Notes under the pieces: generated by a model
What the model was told of the DNA's origin: nothing
The model's input: only the letters and a program-made list of their open reading frames with translations
The model's database searches: none
DNA from: Phycisphaerales bacterium
Lineage (GTDB): Bacteria; Planctomycetota; Phycisphaerae; Phycisphaerales; SM1A02
DNA length: 64,000 nt
Assembly: GCA_022446885.1 (NCBI GenBank)
Contig: JAKVBU010000016.1
Span: forward strand, 1 to 64,000
Direction: 5' to 3'
Shown: positions 40,456 through 49,474 of the stretch, in pieces
How the letters are laid out: each line of letters opens with the position of its first letter
Position numbering within the stretch: the first letter of the stretch is position 1
Made by a program: the position numbers and the translations under genes

Positions 40456-41272
40456 GTCGTTTGACCGGGTGTCCGAGCGCCGCGGTCATGCGGCGAATCT
40501 GCCGATTGCGTCCTTCGCCCAGTACCACTTCGAATCGAGTCTGGTGCTTGTCGCGCATCTTTATGTCAACTCGCTTGACCCGGGCCCGCCGGGGCTTGTC
40601 TCCTTCGCGATCAACGAGGAACACACCCTTGAGCAGCGTTTGGACCGTCTCATCTGACATGGCCCCTCGCACTTTCACCTCGTAGACCTTCTCGATGTCG
40701 TGGCTCGGGTGCACGAGTCGCTGCGACAGAGCGCCATCGTTCGTCAGCAGCAGGAGGCCACAGGAGTCGATGTCCAGCCGACCTACGGGAAAGAGCCTGG
40801 CCCGGGTTGGGTGCTGCACAAGATCGATTGCACGCCGCCGGCCCTCCGGGTCGTCGTTGCTGCAGACGACGCCGCGAGGCTTGAACAGCATGACCGTGAC
40901 GGGCGCAATGGGAGCGCCGATGCGGCGACCGTCCACTTCGATGCGGTCCTTGGTCGGGTGTACCCAGGCGGGCAGTTCACGGATGTAGGTGCCGTTGACG
41001 CACACCTTGCCCTCTTCAATCAGGGCCTCGCAAGCTCGCCTTGACCCCAGCCCTGCCGCTGCGAGCACCTTCTGCAGCCGCTGACCTCGCGCCGCATCGC
41101 GATAGTCAGTGGGGGGGGCATTGGTCAGATCCGAGGCGATCTCATCGGCAGGCGTTGTCTGATCAGCCTCGAGGCACTCATCGGGGGCTGGGGGGGCGTT
41201 CCAGCCGGGGGCAATATCAGGCGGCTGGGGGCCGCGTCGATGAGGCGTCTTGTCGGGTCGGGGGTCCATCAC
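40340..41272 (-). CDS. rluB: 23S rRNA pseudouridine synthase, RluB/RsuA family
   Basis: The 310-residue protein has a Pro/Asp-rich leader (about 1-60), an S4 RNA-binding domain (LQKVLAAAGLGSRRACEALI) and the RsuA-type catalytic domain with Asp in FPVGRLDIDSCGLLLLTNDG, followed by EKVYEVKVRGAM and the C-terminal RNRQIRRMTAALGHPVKRL. It is expected to modify U2605 of 23S rRNA, though RluB, RluE and RsuA are hard to separate by sequence alone. Its 3' end overlaps scpA on the opposite strand by 116 bases. Confidence 0.92.
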   Translation of the reverse strand: MMDPRPDKTPHRRGPQPPDIAPGWNAPPAPDECLEADQTTPADEIASDLTNAPPTDYRDAARGQRLQKVLAAAGLGSRRACEALIEEGKVCVNGTYIRELPAWVHPTKDRIEVDGRRIGAPIAPVTVMLFKPRGVVCSNDDPEGRRRAIDLVQHPTRARLFPVGRLDIDSCGLLLLTNDGALSQRLVHPSHDIEKVYEVKVRGAMSDETVQTLLKGVFLVDREGDKPRRARVKRVDIKMRDKHQTRFEVVLGEGRNRQIRRMTAALGHPVKRLKRLSIGPLKLRGLQPGQWRDLDRDELRRLRRAAHLPL

Positions 41273-41342
41273 TGGTGCCTTTCCGGTTTGGGATTGTCTG
41301 GAACACAGGCTCGAATCAGGCCTGTAGCCTCCGGCCCTTGGC

Positions 41343-42383
41343 GTGGGGCCACAGAGCGAGGGCTTGGGCCTTGAAGCGCAGATGGGTAGGCTACTGCAAG
41401 GAGGCCTCCTGGTGCGTCAGCGAATTCGAAGCATGCGAAGACAGTGGCGATCCATGCGTCTTCTGGTGCGTCGCAGGCCCGCCAGTGAACTCAGTCGCAG
41501 TCACCGAAAGGTGCGATTCGTGCTCGACATGGTGAGATTGGCGGCCATCCGACTCAGGCGCAACAAGGCCGGCTTCATGGCGGCGGCTTTGTCGTACAGG
41601 GTGCTGTTCTCGCTCATTCCACTGCTGGCCTTGGGGGCCCTGATTGCACGGTATTCCGTTTCGGATGCAGCCTTTCTTGACGCCGTAGACGACTTCATCA
41701 ACCAGTTGGGGCTCGACTCGGTGAATGTTGCCTCGCTGCAGGGGTCCGACGGGCATGCGGGTCTGGGAGACTGGCTCAGGGCTCAGGCCAAGGCAGCAAT
41801 GGCGATCAACCCCGCGAGCCTCGGTGTGGTCGGCGGCGTCGTGCTTGTTTGGTCGTGCTACAAGCTCTTTGACGAGGTCGAGCGTGTCTGCAGCACGCTC
41901 ACCGGCGGGCTCAGACGACGCACGCTTAGGGCCCGGATGGTGCTCGCCGTCACCCTGCTGGTGGCCATCCCGGTGCTCGCCACCTACGGGCTTTCCATGC
42001 TCAGCGACGTACTGGCCACACTTCCTGGTGGAAGCGGGGTGGTCGTGGTACTGGGATCAACTGTGCATGTACTGCTGATTGGCGTGGTTCTGACTGGCAT
42101 CATCTGCACGGCCTATCACTGGATTCCACTGGACGGCCCCACATGGAGAGCCTCCATGATCGGCGCCGTCTCAGCCGCGGTAGCCCTCATGGCCGGTGAG
42201 TGGGGGCTTCGGGCCTATGTGCTGAGCGCCGTTCCCTCGAGCCCGGTAGGCGGGGCTTTGGGGCTCGTGCCGCTGATCATGCTTTGGGTGTACGTCATGT
42301 GGCTGTGCCTGCTCTACGGCCTGGAGTTGGCGGTGCTGGTGGATCGTGGCCGGCGCCGCTGGCAGTCGCTTTCCAGGGGCTGA
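41343..42383 (+). CDS. YihY/BrkB-family integral membrane protein
   Basis: The family, once annotated as RNase BN, consists of inner-membrane proteins of unsettled function. The 346-residue product (ATG 41343; ATG 41382 or 41430 are possible) starts with a basic cytoplasmic stretch and then has about six membrane helices, with the family signature GFMAAALSYRVLFSLIPLLA and the ends GSTVHVLLIGVVLTGIICT and LVPLIMLWVYVMWLCLLYGL. It is convergent with the following peptidase gene; only one base separates the stops. Confidence 0.88.
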   Translation: MGPQSEGLGLEAQMGRLLQGGLLVRQRIRSMRRQWRSMRLLVRRRPASELSRSHRKVRFVLDMVRLAAIRLRRNKAGFMAAALSYRVLFSLIPLLALGALIARYSVSDAAFLDAVDDFINQLGLDSVNVASLQGSDGHAGLGDWLRAQAKAAMAINPASLGVVGGVVLVWSCYKLFDEVERVCSTLTGGLRRRTLRARMVLAVTLLVAIPVLATYGLSMLSDVLATLPGGSGVVVVLGSTVHVLLIGVVLTGIICTAYHWIPLDGPTWRASMIGAVSAAVALMAGEWGLRAYVLSAVPSSPVGGALGLVPLIMLWVYVMWLCLLYGLELAVLVDRGRRRWQSLSRG

Positions 42384-42384
42384 G

Positions 42385-43383
42385 TCAACGGCGCCGACGC
42401 TCGTCGGCCCACCATGTTCTGGTCAGTTGCTCAGGGTTCCCGATGTGGCTGGCGAATGCAGCCGAGGCGCTGAGGGGCAGACCTTGCGCGTCAGTAGAGC
42501 CGATCGCATCGAGAAAGTCGGCCAGGGATCCACGGCGAGTGCGCGCAAGCCATGAAATCAGGGCACAGCCATCGATGTAGGCAGCTGCAACCTGATCAGC
42601 GTCGTCGTGATTGAGCTCGGCCACCTGCAAGAGGGCAGGGATGCTGGAGACCGATCCCGAGTCAAGTCGCTCAAGAAAGGCCTCTCGCCGATTGGCGAAG
42701 TCTCGGTCGGGACCAAATGGGCGGCGGCGATCTGCCGTCTCAAAGGCGCTCGAGAGCCCTTCGTGCAGCCAGGCAGGCCAGTGTCGATGATGGGGGAACG
42801 CCTCAGTGAGATGCACCAACTGATGCACCGTCTCGTGGGCGGTCAAAGCCATGCGGCGAATCACTTCGCTTTGGGCCAACTCCTGTCGGGCAGATTCGAG
42901 TTGAGCCATGGCCTCGTGAACCTGAGCCCCTGCGGCGCGAGCCTGATCAACTTCGCGCTGATAGTCGTCGATCTGTTCCCAGGCGGCTTCGAGGTCCAGA
43001 TGCTCGCCTGGATCGAGAAAGACGATCCAGCCATTTCGGGGGCTGAAGTACCCCGGCACGTGAGCCGGATCGATGGAGAGATCGTCATGCTGCCGAGCGA
43101 ATTGCTGGTACTGGGCATCGTCGGTGAACAAGAGGCAGAGCAACGCCCGATCGGGCCCGCTCCGAGGGCGTTCCATCAGCCGCAGAAACCGGTCCCACTC
43201 CTGCCTGGTCCGTTCCAGTGTCCGTTGCACTTGTTGCACGGATGGCCGTGGGGCATCGGAGAGCACGGTCCAGCCACGCTGATGCCATGGTTTCATGTCA
43301 GGCAACAGGGCCCGGGCCTCGTCGAGGCTGCGTGGGGGCGAGGCGATCAGCAGCAGCGAGCCCAACATGGCTTTGATGACCAT
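42385..43383 (-). CDS. Secreted gluzincin-type peptidase-like protein (DUF1570-like)
   Basis: ATG 43383 gives a signal peptide ([17 protein letters not shown]); the frame to 43419 adds only a leader. The product of about 332 residues has the zinc motif [13 protein letters not shown] with H-E-x-x-H, followed by [12 protein letters not shown], whose Glu is the likely third ligand. This layout matches DUF1570, a family common in planctomycetes. A central coiled-coil segment ([20 protein letters not shown]) precedes the motif. Its substrate is unknown. It ends one base from the YihY gene and is divergent from nuoB. Confidence 0.78.
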   Translation of the reverse strand: MVIKAMLGSLLLIASPPRSLDEARALLPDMKPWHQRGWTVLSDAPRPSVQQVQRTLERTRQEWDRFLRLMERPRSGPDRALLCLLFTDDAQYQQFARQHDDLSIDPAHVPGYFSPRNGWIVFLDPGEHLDLEAAWEQIDDYQREVDQARAAGAQVHEAMAQLESARQELAQSEVIRRMALTAHETVHQLVHLTEAFPHHRHWPAWLHEGLSSAFETADRRRPFGPDRDFANRREAFLERLDSGSVSSIPALLQVAELNHDDADQVAAAYIDGCALISWLARTRRGSLADFLDAIGSTDAQGLPLSASAAFASHIGNPEQLTRTWWADERRRR

Positions 43384-43463
43384 GCCTTCATCATCGGACA
43401 TATGTTGCCCGAGGGCCACTTCACTTGAGGCCCCGAGGGCAGCGGTCGCTAGAATGTCCGCAC

Positions 43464-44033
43464 ATGGGCATTGAAGCAGCCATTCCGGTTGACGGGTTTC
43501 TCACCACGTCGCTCAACAGGGTGATCAACTGGGCCCGCCGTTCGGCGGTCTGGCCCATGCCATTTGCTACGGCTTGCTGCGGGATCGAATTGATGGCCAC
43601 GGCCTCCAGCCGATTTGATCTGGCCCGATTCGGCGCTGAAGTGTTCCGTTTCAGTCCTCGACAGGCGGATTTGCTGATTGTGGCCGGGCGAGTCGCAGTG
43701 AAGATGCTGCCGGTGTTGCAACGCATCTACAAGCAGATGTGCGAGCCCAAGTGGGTCATCTCGATGGGGGCCTGTGCCAGTACTGGCGGCGTGTTCGACA
43801 CCTACGCGGTCGTGCAGGGCGTCGATCAATATGTGCCGGTCGATGTCTACGTGCCCGGGTGCCCACCGCGTCCGGAGATGCTGATCGAAGGCGTGATGGC
43901 CATTCAGCGCATTATCGACAACGACAACATCCCCTATGACGGCGACGGCAAGCGACTGCCACTGGAATTGGCGCTTGAGCCCACGTGGCGACCAGGCGAA
44001 CAGCCCGCCGATGTGACGATCGGCGTTAGCTGA
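43464..44033 (+). CDS. nuoB: NADH-quinone oxidoreductase subunit B
   Basis: NuoB holds the N2 iron-sulphur cluster of complex I. ATG 43464 gives 189 residues. Cluster ligands are visible in [23 protein letters not shown] and [15 protein letters not shown]. Length is normal for short NuoB forms. No other nuo gene adjoins it; nuoC is 8 kb away. It is divergent from the DUF1570-like gene and convergent with purH, with a gap of about 40 bp. Confidence 0.95.
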   Translation: MGIEAAIPVDGFLTTSLNRVINWARRSAVWPMPFATACCGIELMATASSRFDLARFGAEVFRFSPRQADLLIVAGRVAVKMLPVLQRIYKQMCEPKWVISMGACASTGGVFDTYAVVQGVDQYVPVDVYVPGCPPRPEMLIEGVMAIQRIIDNDNIPYDGDGKRLPLELALEPTWRPGEQPADVTIGVS

Positions 44034-44073
44034 ACACCGATCCGTCGAAGGCCTCAATTGAAGATCGGGCAGA

Positions 44074-45663
44074 TCAGTGTCTGAAGGCACGCGTGCCGGT
44101 AAGCAAGCAGGTTGCGCCCCGCTGACGGCACAGTTCAAAAGTGTCTTCATCGCGCTTTGATCCACCCGGGTGGATCAGGCAGTTCACACCGGCGTCCAGC
44201 AGAACCTCTGGTCCATCACTGAATGGGAAGAACGCATCCGATGCGGCAATCACCGGTCCGTCGCTGGCTGCAATCGCCTGCGCGGCCTTCTGAACAGCCA
44301 CTCGGGCGGCATTGACACGATCCACCTGCCCGCCTCCCACACCAGCAAGCCTGCCGCCACATGCGATCGTCACCGCATTGCTGGGAACGTGCTTGACGGC
44401 CGTCCATGCACAACTGGCGAGCGCCTGTGCAGTTGAGTCGAGCGGCTCACCGACTGCTACCTTCCAACTGCTCGGCGACGCGATGGCGTCGTCTTCATCT
44501 TGTACGAGCAGGCCGCCGGGAATCGTTCGGATCGACTGGCAAGAGCGGGGGCGGTGCATGATGTCTGGAACGGCGACCAGTCGGATGTTCTTCCACCTGT
44601 CCTGCAGTGCCTCGATGGCCTCCTGCTCAAAGGCGGGAGCCAACAGCACCTCGATGAAACGCTCGCCCTCAATGATCGCCGCCGCTTCAGTCTGCGTCAT
44701 CGGCGCATTCATCGCGACAATACCGCCGAAGGCTGCAAGCGGGTCGCCGGCCCAGGCCTGATGAAACGCCTCTACAGGCGAGTCGGCCGCCGCCAGGCCG
44801 CAGGGGCTGGCGTGCTTGACGACGACCGCCACACTGCTGCCAGTGCAGGCGTGGGCAAGATCGCGGCAGCAACGCAGTGCGCCAGCGGCGTCGTTGTAGT
44901 TGTTGTAGGAGAGCGGCTTTCCATCGATCGTCGAGGCACTGGCAAGGCCAGCATCACGGGTATCAGGGGTCGCATAGAGCGCTGCCTGCTGGTGGGGGTT
45001 CTCGCCGTATCGAAGCATGCGTTCGCGGCCGGCGACGAGATGAAGCCATGCCGGGAAGGGCTCGCCGGCCGAATTCATCCAGGAGGCGATCGTGGCGTCG
45101 TACCGGGCCGTACGGGCAAAGGCCGACCCAGCGAGGGTGCGGCGCAGGTTCAAAGTCGTGCACCCGTCATTCGCTCGCAATTGGGAGATCAGGCTGTCGT
45201 ACTGGTCGCGGTCGGTTACGACGGCAACGAAGTCGTGGTTCTTGCCAGCGCTGCGGAGCATGGCAGGGCCGCCGATGTCGATCTGTTCGATCGCCTCCGC
45301 TTCGGTAGCGGTTCCCGAGGCAATCGTCCGCTCGAATGGATACAGATTGATGCACACCAGATCGATGGGGCGAATCTCATGGGTCTGCATGGCTTGAACA
45401 TGATGATCCAGGTCTCGTCGGGCGAGCAGGCCACCGTGCACTCGTGGGTGCAGCGTCTTGATTCGGCCGTCCATCATTTCGGGGAAGCCCGTGAGGGAAT
45501 CAACCGTGACTACCTCAAGCCCGGCTTCCTGCAGGGCCGCGGCCGTTCCACCGGTTGAGATCAACTCGACACCCATGTCTGCCAGTGCCTTGGCAAAGGG
45601 AATCAGATCAGTCTTGTCGCTGACCGAGAGCAGCGCTCGTTCAATGCGGACGAGGTCGGGCAT
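44074..45663 (-). CDS. purH: Bifunctional AICAR transformylase/IMP cyclohydrolase
   Basis: PurH does the last two steps of purine synthesis, formylating AICAR and closing the ring to IMP. The 529-residue product has the IMP cyclohydrolase part (about 1-200: LLSVSDKTDLIPFAKALADM, LISTGGTAAAL, RIKTLHPRVHGGLLAR) and the transformylase part with LRYGENPHQQAALY and VVVKHASPCGLAA, where KHASPCG replaces the usual KH-N-PCG. Catalytic Lys and His are kept. Start ATG 45663. The long plus-strand reading of this DNA is a shadow. Confidence 0.97.
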   Translation of the reverse strand: MPDLVRIERALLSVSDKTDLIPFAKALADMGVELISTGGTAAALQEAGLEVVTVDSLTGFPEMMDGRIKTLHPRVHGGLLARRDLDHHVQAMQTHEIRPIDLVCINLYPFERTIASGTATEAEAIEQIDIGGPAMLRSAGKNHDFVAVVTDRDQYDSLISQLRANDGCTTLNLRRTLAGSAFARTARYDATIASWMNSAGEPFPAWLHLVAGRERMLRYGENPHQQAALYATPDTRDAGLASASTIDGKPLSYNNYNDAAGALRCCRDLAHACTGSSVAVVVKHASPCGLAAADSPVEAFHQAWAGDPLAAFGGIVAMNAPMTQTEAAAIIEGERFIEVLLAPAFEQEAIEALQDRWKNIRLVAVPDIMHRPRSCQSIRTIPGGLLVQDEDDAIASPSSWKVAVGEPLDSTAQALASCAWTAVKHVPSNAVTIACGGRLAGVGGGQVDRVNAARVAVQKAAQAIAASDGPVIAASDAFFPFSDGPEVLLDAGVNCLIHPGGSKRDEDTFELCRQRGATCLLTGTRAFRH

Positions 45664-45706
45664 GTGTTTCTCTCTGTCCAGCCCCGCAAGCAGGGGGCAG
45701 GTTGGC

Positions 45707-46942
45707 TCAGGATGCCGGGACGAGCGACTCGATGCGACCGTCTGCGCCGATCACAAAAACTCGGCCATCGTCCGTCGATGAGGCCTTCACGTGCGTGCCC
45801 AGAGGCAGATTCAAGGCGGCGTCCAAGGTGCCTGTCGTGGGGGAGACTGTTGATAGTGCACCGGTGCGCCACTGCCAGGTAAGCAGGCTGTCTCCAGTGG
45901 TTGTGAGAACGTCGCCGTCCACGCCCGGGGAGGTCCAGATCTGCACACCGGAGGGCTTGTTTTCCGGTGCCGCTTCCCAAGCAGTCAGGCCTACGCCTGG
46001 CACCTGCTGATAGACACTGCTGCCCACGAGTGTGGGCGCGGAGACGAGGGGGGACTCCATCAGGGCTTCCCACACAGGTCTTCCTTCATTTTTCAACGAC
46101 AGGCAGCGGATGTATTGATCTTGCGTGCTCGTCCACACGTGAGTGTCGGTTGCGACTGGCTCGGCGGCCAACTCCCCGAGCAGTGTGCGTGTCCAGACAA
46201 GCGCGCCGGTCTCGACGTTCAATGCAGACACGACCCCGTCGTTGGCGCCTGCAATGACCAGATCGCCCGCCACAATCGGGGAGACTGCGACGCGTCGGCC
46301 AATGCGGTGAGCTCGCTTGGATAGCCCCGTCCACCAGGAGTGCCAGACCACTTCGCCGCCGAGGCTGCCATAGATGAATTCTCGTCCGGCGAGACTGCCG
46401 CCGGTTCTGGCGAGCCACTGGAGTCGCTGCATGGGCTTGACGACGCCCTTGAGCATGCCCTTGGGAATGCCACTGTTCAGGTCAACCGTGACGATCGCGT
46501 CGGATCTGAGCACGATGGCAACGTTCGCTTCTTTTGAGACATGCAGGTCGAGCACCTGATCGCCCGGGTCCGCAACGAACGCCCGCCACTTTCGAACGCC
46601 TGTGCCAAAGTCGAGCATCGAAAGTTCATTGCGGGCGTCGAGGACGAAGACGCCGGTGGATGTGGGCCAGAGTCCGGCCACACCACCATCTGCGGCAAAG
46701 GTGGCACTCCACGTCGGATGCAGCCCGAGACTGCGGGCCGCCAGTGGCCCGATCATCATCTCTTCCTCGAGGTGGGCAGCACGCTGCGCCAATGGATCAA
46801 GCGAGGTGCGAGGCGACTCCTGCATGGCAGCAGGGGCGACTGCTTCTTTGGGGGGCTGTGTGGAAGCACAGCCGGCCCCCAGAAGGGAGCAGGCGGCCAG
46901 TGCGAGTGTCATGATGCTCGTTGCGGGGCTCGAACGGGGCAT
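45707..46942 (-). CDS. BamB-like PQQ-type beta-propeller lipoprotein
   Basis: The 411-residue protein has a lipoprotein signal (LALAACSLLGAGC) and then repeated beta-propeller blades with A-x-D-G-x-V-x-A-L-x-x-x-T-G-x-x-W (GANDGVVSALNVETGALVWT, ATDTHVWTSTQDQYIRCLSL, SLLTWQWRTGALSTVSP). This fits BamB, the scaffold of the outer-membrane beta-barrel assembly machine, or a related periplasmic propeller. Residues that bind PQQ in true dehydrogenases are not evident. It lies 43 bases upstream of purH in the same direction and may share its transcript. Confidence 0.75.
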   Translation of the reverse strand: MPRSSPATSIMTLALAACSLLGAGCASTQPPKEAVAPAAMQESPRTSLDPLAQRAAHLEEEMMIGPLAARSLGLHPTWSATFAADGGVAGLWPTSTGVFVLDARNELSMLDFGTGVRKWRAFVADPGDQVLDLHVSKEANVAIVLRSDAIVTVDLNSGIPKGMLKGVVKPMQRLQWLARTGGSLAGREFIYGSLGGEVVWHSWWTGLSKRAHRIGRRVAVSPIVAGDLVIAGANDGVVSALNVETGALVWTRTLLGELAAEPVATDTHVWTSTQDQYIRCLSLKNEGRPVWEALMESPLVSAPTLVGSSVYQQVPGVGLTAWEAAPENKPSGVQIWTSPGVDGDVLTTTGDSLLTWQWRTGALSTVSPTTGTLDAALNLPLGTHVKASSTDDGRVFVIGADGRIESLVPAS

Positions 46943-47033
46943 GGGACGTCAATGGCTCCTGAACAGTTGCGGGTGACCCCAAGCGGGCCAGTATAGCCTG
47001 CCCTGCTCGGCCTCGGAGGGTAGGCTTGGCAGG

Positions 47034-47633
47034 GTGTTCACCGGACTCATTCAGCATGTCGGTTGCGTGAAGGCCATGCGACCCACCAGTACGGGCTGCC
47101 GACTCATTATCGATCCAGCCCAGTGGGGGCACAGGCCTGATCCGGGTGACTCGATTGCGGTGTCAGGCTGCTGCCTGACTGTGGTAGAGGATCAGCAATC
47201 GGACACGCTGTCCTTCGACGTGATCCAGCAGACCCTGACCAAGACTCGTTTGGGGGCAATTGACGCTGCTGACCGGGTGAATCTGGAGCCTGCTGCCACC
47301 TTGGCCTCTCGCCTTGACGGCCATCTGGTGCAGGGGCACGTGGATGCCATCGGGCGGGTTGTCGCTGCCTTGGACACACCTGACCAGGGAAGACGGCTGC
47401 GCCTGGAGGCCCCTGTGGATGTGCTTGACTTGTGTGTGCAGCAGGGCTCTATTGCCATCGATGGGGTGAGCCTCACAATTGCTGACCTCGGCGACACGTG
47501 GCTTGAAGTAGCGCTGATCCCTATGACGCTCGAGTTGACCACCCTGGGCGATCTGCGTGAGGGCAATTGTGTGAACATCGAGACTGACATGCTTGCTCGG
47601 CATGTGCAGCGACTGCTGCGTCGCGGAAACTGA
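47034..47633 (+). CDS. ribE: Riboflavin synthase subunit alpha
   Basis: The enzyme dismutates two 6,7-dimethyl-8-ribityllumazines to riboflavin. GTG 47034 starts the signature FTGLIQHVGCV. The two tandem lumazine-binding barrels are visible, each with its own S-I-A/D-x-G/D-V/C motif: GDSIAVSGCCLTV in the first and GSIAIDGVSLTIADL in the second. The linker VQGHVDAIGRV carries the conserved His. 199 residues is normal. No FMN riboswitch is evident upstream. It is convergent with the DUF192 gene, one base apart. Confidence 0.95.
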   Translation: MFTGLIQHVGCVKAMRPTSTGCRLIIDPAQWGHRPDPGDSIAVSGCCLTVVEDQQSDTLSFDVIQQTLTKTRLGAIDAADRVNLEPAATLASRLDGHLVQGHVDAIGRVVAALDTPDQGRRLRLEAPVDVLDLCVQQGSIAIDGVSLTIADLGDTWLEVALIPMTLELTTLGDLREGNCVNIETDMLARHVQRLLRRGN

Positions 47634-47634
47634 G

Positions 47635-48138
47635 TCAGCGCCTTCGCTGTTCCAACTGCAGCAGATCTTTGATGTCCATCTCGAAGCGGTCGCCGCGAGT
47701 GATGTGAAGTGACTCAATGGTGCCTGCAGGGAATTCTGCAGCGAATCGAACAGGCACGCCGCTGGGGTATGAAGTCATTCGGGCCAGATATTGGTCATGG
47801 GGCTCACCCGGTTCGATTGGTGGCTCGACGGGCATCTCCCATGTCGCCACGACTCTGCCACGACCGTCCAGAAAGACAAGATCGATGGGCATGACGCACC
47901 ATGCCATCCAGAAGGAGTGGTAGTCCGGTCGAGGGAAGATGAACAGCATGCCCGTGTCGGGTGGCAGGCTCTCACGGCCCATGAGCCCGCGGCGAATGTC
48001 AGCTTCGCCAATAGCCAACTCCATGGACCACGTCTTGCCGTTGACCACAATGGAAGTGTGCGTCATGGGCTCGGCGCACCCACAGGTGAGCATCGAGAGC
48101 ATGGTCAGCAGTGTCGCGACGAGGCGTGTGTTCTTCAT
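47635..48138 (-). CDS. DUF192-family lipoprotein
   Basis: ATG 48138 overlaps the stop of gluQ by three bases; GTG 48150 is possible. The product of about 167 residues has a lipoprotein signal (LLTMLSMLTCGC) and a DUF192 domain: VNGKTWSMELAIGEADIRRG, LMGRESLPPDTGMLFIF, FWMAWCVMPIDLVFLDGRGR, and the C-terminal GTIESLHITRGDRFEM. The family forms a small beta-barrel of unknown function. Translational coupling to gluQ is probably only positional. Confidence 0.88.
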   Translation of the reverse strand: MKNTRLVATLLTMLSMLTCGCAEPMTHTSIVVNGKTWSMELAIGEADIRRGLMGRESLPPDTGMLFIFPRPDYHSFWMAWCVMPIDLVFLDGRGRVVATWEMPVEPPIEPGEPHDQYLARMTSYPSGVPVRFAAEFPAGTIESLHITRGDRFEMDIKDLLQLEQRRR

Positions 48139-49076
48139 GCGTCGAGCCACCTGATGTGGTCGCTTGTCACGATCACGTCCGAGCGGGGGACGCGGTCGAT
48201 GTCGAAGGTCTCCAGAAAAGCCGATGCGGTCATGGGGACAGGATCATCGCCGCTGGTGCAGAAGGATGCCAGCAGGCCTACGAGGCGGTCTGGCCGCCCA
48301 CTTCGCCAACGGGAGATTCTCGTGTCACCATGCCGTTTGGCCAGACGCCGGCCATCCGGGCCTCGAAGCAGAGGCAGGTGCCACCACGTGGGTGTGGGCA
48401 GCCGCAGATGGGCCTGCAGGCACTGCTGCCGGGCGGCCGAGGAAAGCAGGTCATCTCCGCGAACTACCTGATTGACGCCTTGGCGGGCATCGTCCACCGT
48501 CACGGCCAATTGGTAGGTGGGGCAGCCCCTGTTTGACCACACGGCGAAGTCGCCGCAGTCGGTGGCGACGTCGATCTGGTGATCACCGCAGAAGGCATCG
48601 GACACGCAACAGAGTCCCGGCTCAACCATGAGCCGCCATGTGCTTGTGGTTTTGGGTTGCTCGATGGGTTGCCCCGCCTCTGCGGGGCGATCGGCTGCAG
48701 CGGCCCGGATCGTCTGGTCACCTTCATTAGGGGCGGACAGAAGTAACTCTGCTCGGGATCGAGTGCAGGCGTAGATCAACCCGGCACGCCCCAGTTTTTG
48801 CAAAGCGCTGTGGCAGGGCTCCAGATCAGTGGTCTGCAGTGGGACCTCATCGTCCCAGTCGAGGCCCAGCCAGCGCAATTCTGCTCGGGTCTGGTCGATC
48901 GTCTCAGGTTTCACCCGCGGGTGGTCGAGGTCTTCGATTCGAAGCAGCACCCGCCATCCACGCTGGCGTGCCAGCGCCCAATTCACCAGAAAGGTGCGGG
49001 CATTGCCCAGGTGCAGGGCCCCCGTGGGGGAGGGGGCCAGTCGCGTCACACCTAGTGCATCGTTCAAGCGCTCCAC
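48135..49076 (-). CDS. gluQ: Glutamyl-Q tRNA(Asp) synthetase
   Basis: GluQRS attaches glutamate to queuosine in tRNA(Asp). The 313-residue protein starts at GTG 49076 and has the class I signature TRLAPSPTGALHLGNARTFL (HLGN in place of HIGH) and the second motif RRLAKRHGD in place of KMSKS. It lacks the C-terminal anticodon-binding domain of GltX, which separates it from true glutamyl-tRNA synthetase. Its presence fits with queE, since both point to queuosine-modified tRNA. A Zn site typical of the family may be formed by the Cys residues in the middle (ACTRSRAELL, LCCVSDAFCG). Confidence 0.9.
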   Translation of the reverse strand: MERLNDALGVTRLAPSPTGALHLGNARTFLVNWALARQRGWRVLLRIEDLDHPRVKPETIDQTRAELRWLGLDWDDEVPLQTTDLEPCHSALQKLGRAGLIYACTRSRAELLLSAPNEGDQTIRAAAADRPAEAGQPIEQPKTTSTWRLMVEPGLCCVSDAFCGDHQIDVATDCGDFAVWSNRGCPTYQLAVTVDDARQGVNQVVRGDDLLSSAARQQCLQAHLRLPTPTWWHLPLLRGPDGRRLAKRHGDTRISRWRSGRPDRLVGLLASFCTSGDDPVPMTASAFLETFDIDRVPRSDVIVTSDHIRWLDA

Positions 49077-49120
49077 ACATGTGATGGTACGGTGCCCATG
49101 TCGTCGCAGGAGGTGCCCCG

Positions 49121-49414
49121 ATGAGCGAATCCGAATCTCAGCGACTGGATGAACCGCAGATCAGTCTCGCACTGGACACACTCACTGAGTGGGTGCGTAG
49201 TGGAGATGTGATTCAACGGACCTTCGTGCTGGCTGATTTTGCCACAGCAATGGCCTTCGTCAATCAGGTTGCAGCCGTTGCGGAGGCGGCGGGGCATCAC
49301 CCGGACATTCTGATCCGTTGGTCGAAGGTCACGCTCAGTCTCTCTACGCATGACGCCGGAGGGCTTACGAAGCTCGACTTCAATCTTGCAGCGGCGATTG
49401 ACTCGTTGGTTTGA
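49121..49414 (+). CDS. phhB: Pterin-4a-carbinolamine dehydratase
   Basis: The 97-residue protein has the family core FATAMAFVNQVAAVAEAAGH with the active-site His pair in GHHPDILIRWSKVTL and the ending THDAGGLTKLDFNLAAAID. It recycles pterin cofactor after aromatic hydroxylation, or acts as a DCoH-like helper. A perfect AGGAGGT precedes ATG 49121. No aromatic amino-acid hydroxylase is visible nearby. It is divergent from gluQ and convergent with mcsB. Confidence 0.93.
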   Translation: MSESESQRLDEPQISLALDTLTEWVRSGDVIQRTFVLADFATAMAFVNQVAAVAEAAGHHPDILIRWSKVTLSLSTHDAGGLTKLDFNLAAAIDSLV

Positions 49415-49474
49415 ACGCTACGTTCTGACCTGAGGAAGCCTGTCAAGGGCTCAGCCTCGCTCTGGGCGCCGCAG

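Noticed and set aside
44500-45558. A 352-residue plus-strand frame over purH
   Set aside because: Arg/Gly-rich shadow; purH on the minus strand is certain.
46943-47033. FMN riboswitch before ribE
   Set aside because: The 91-base gap is too short for the aptamer and lacks its conserved loops.
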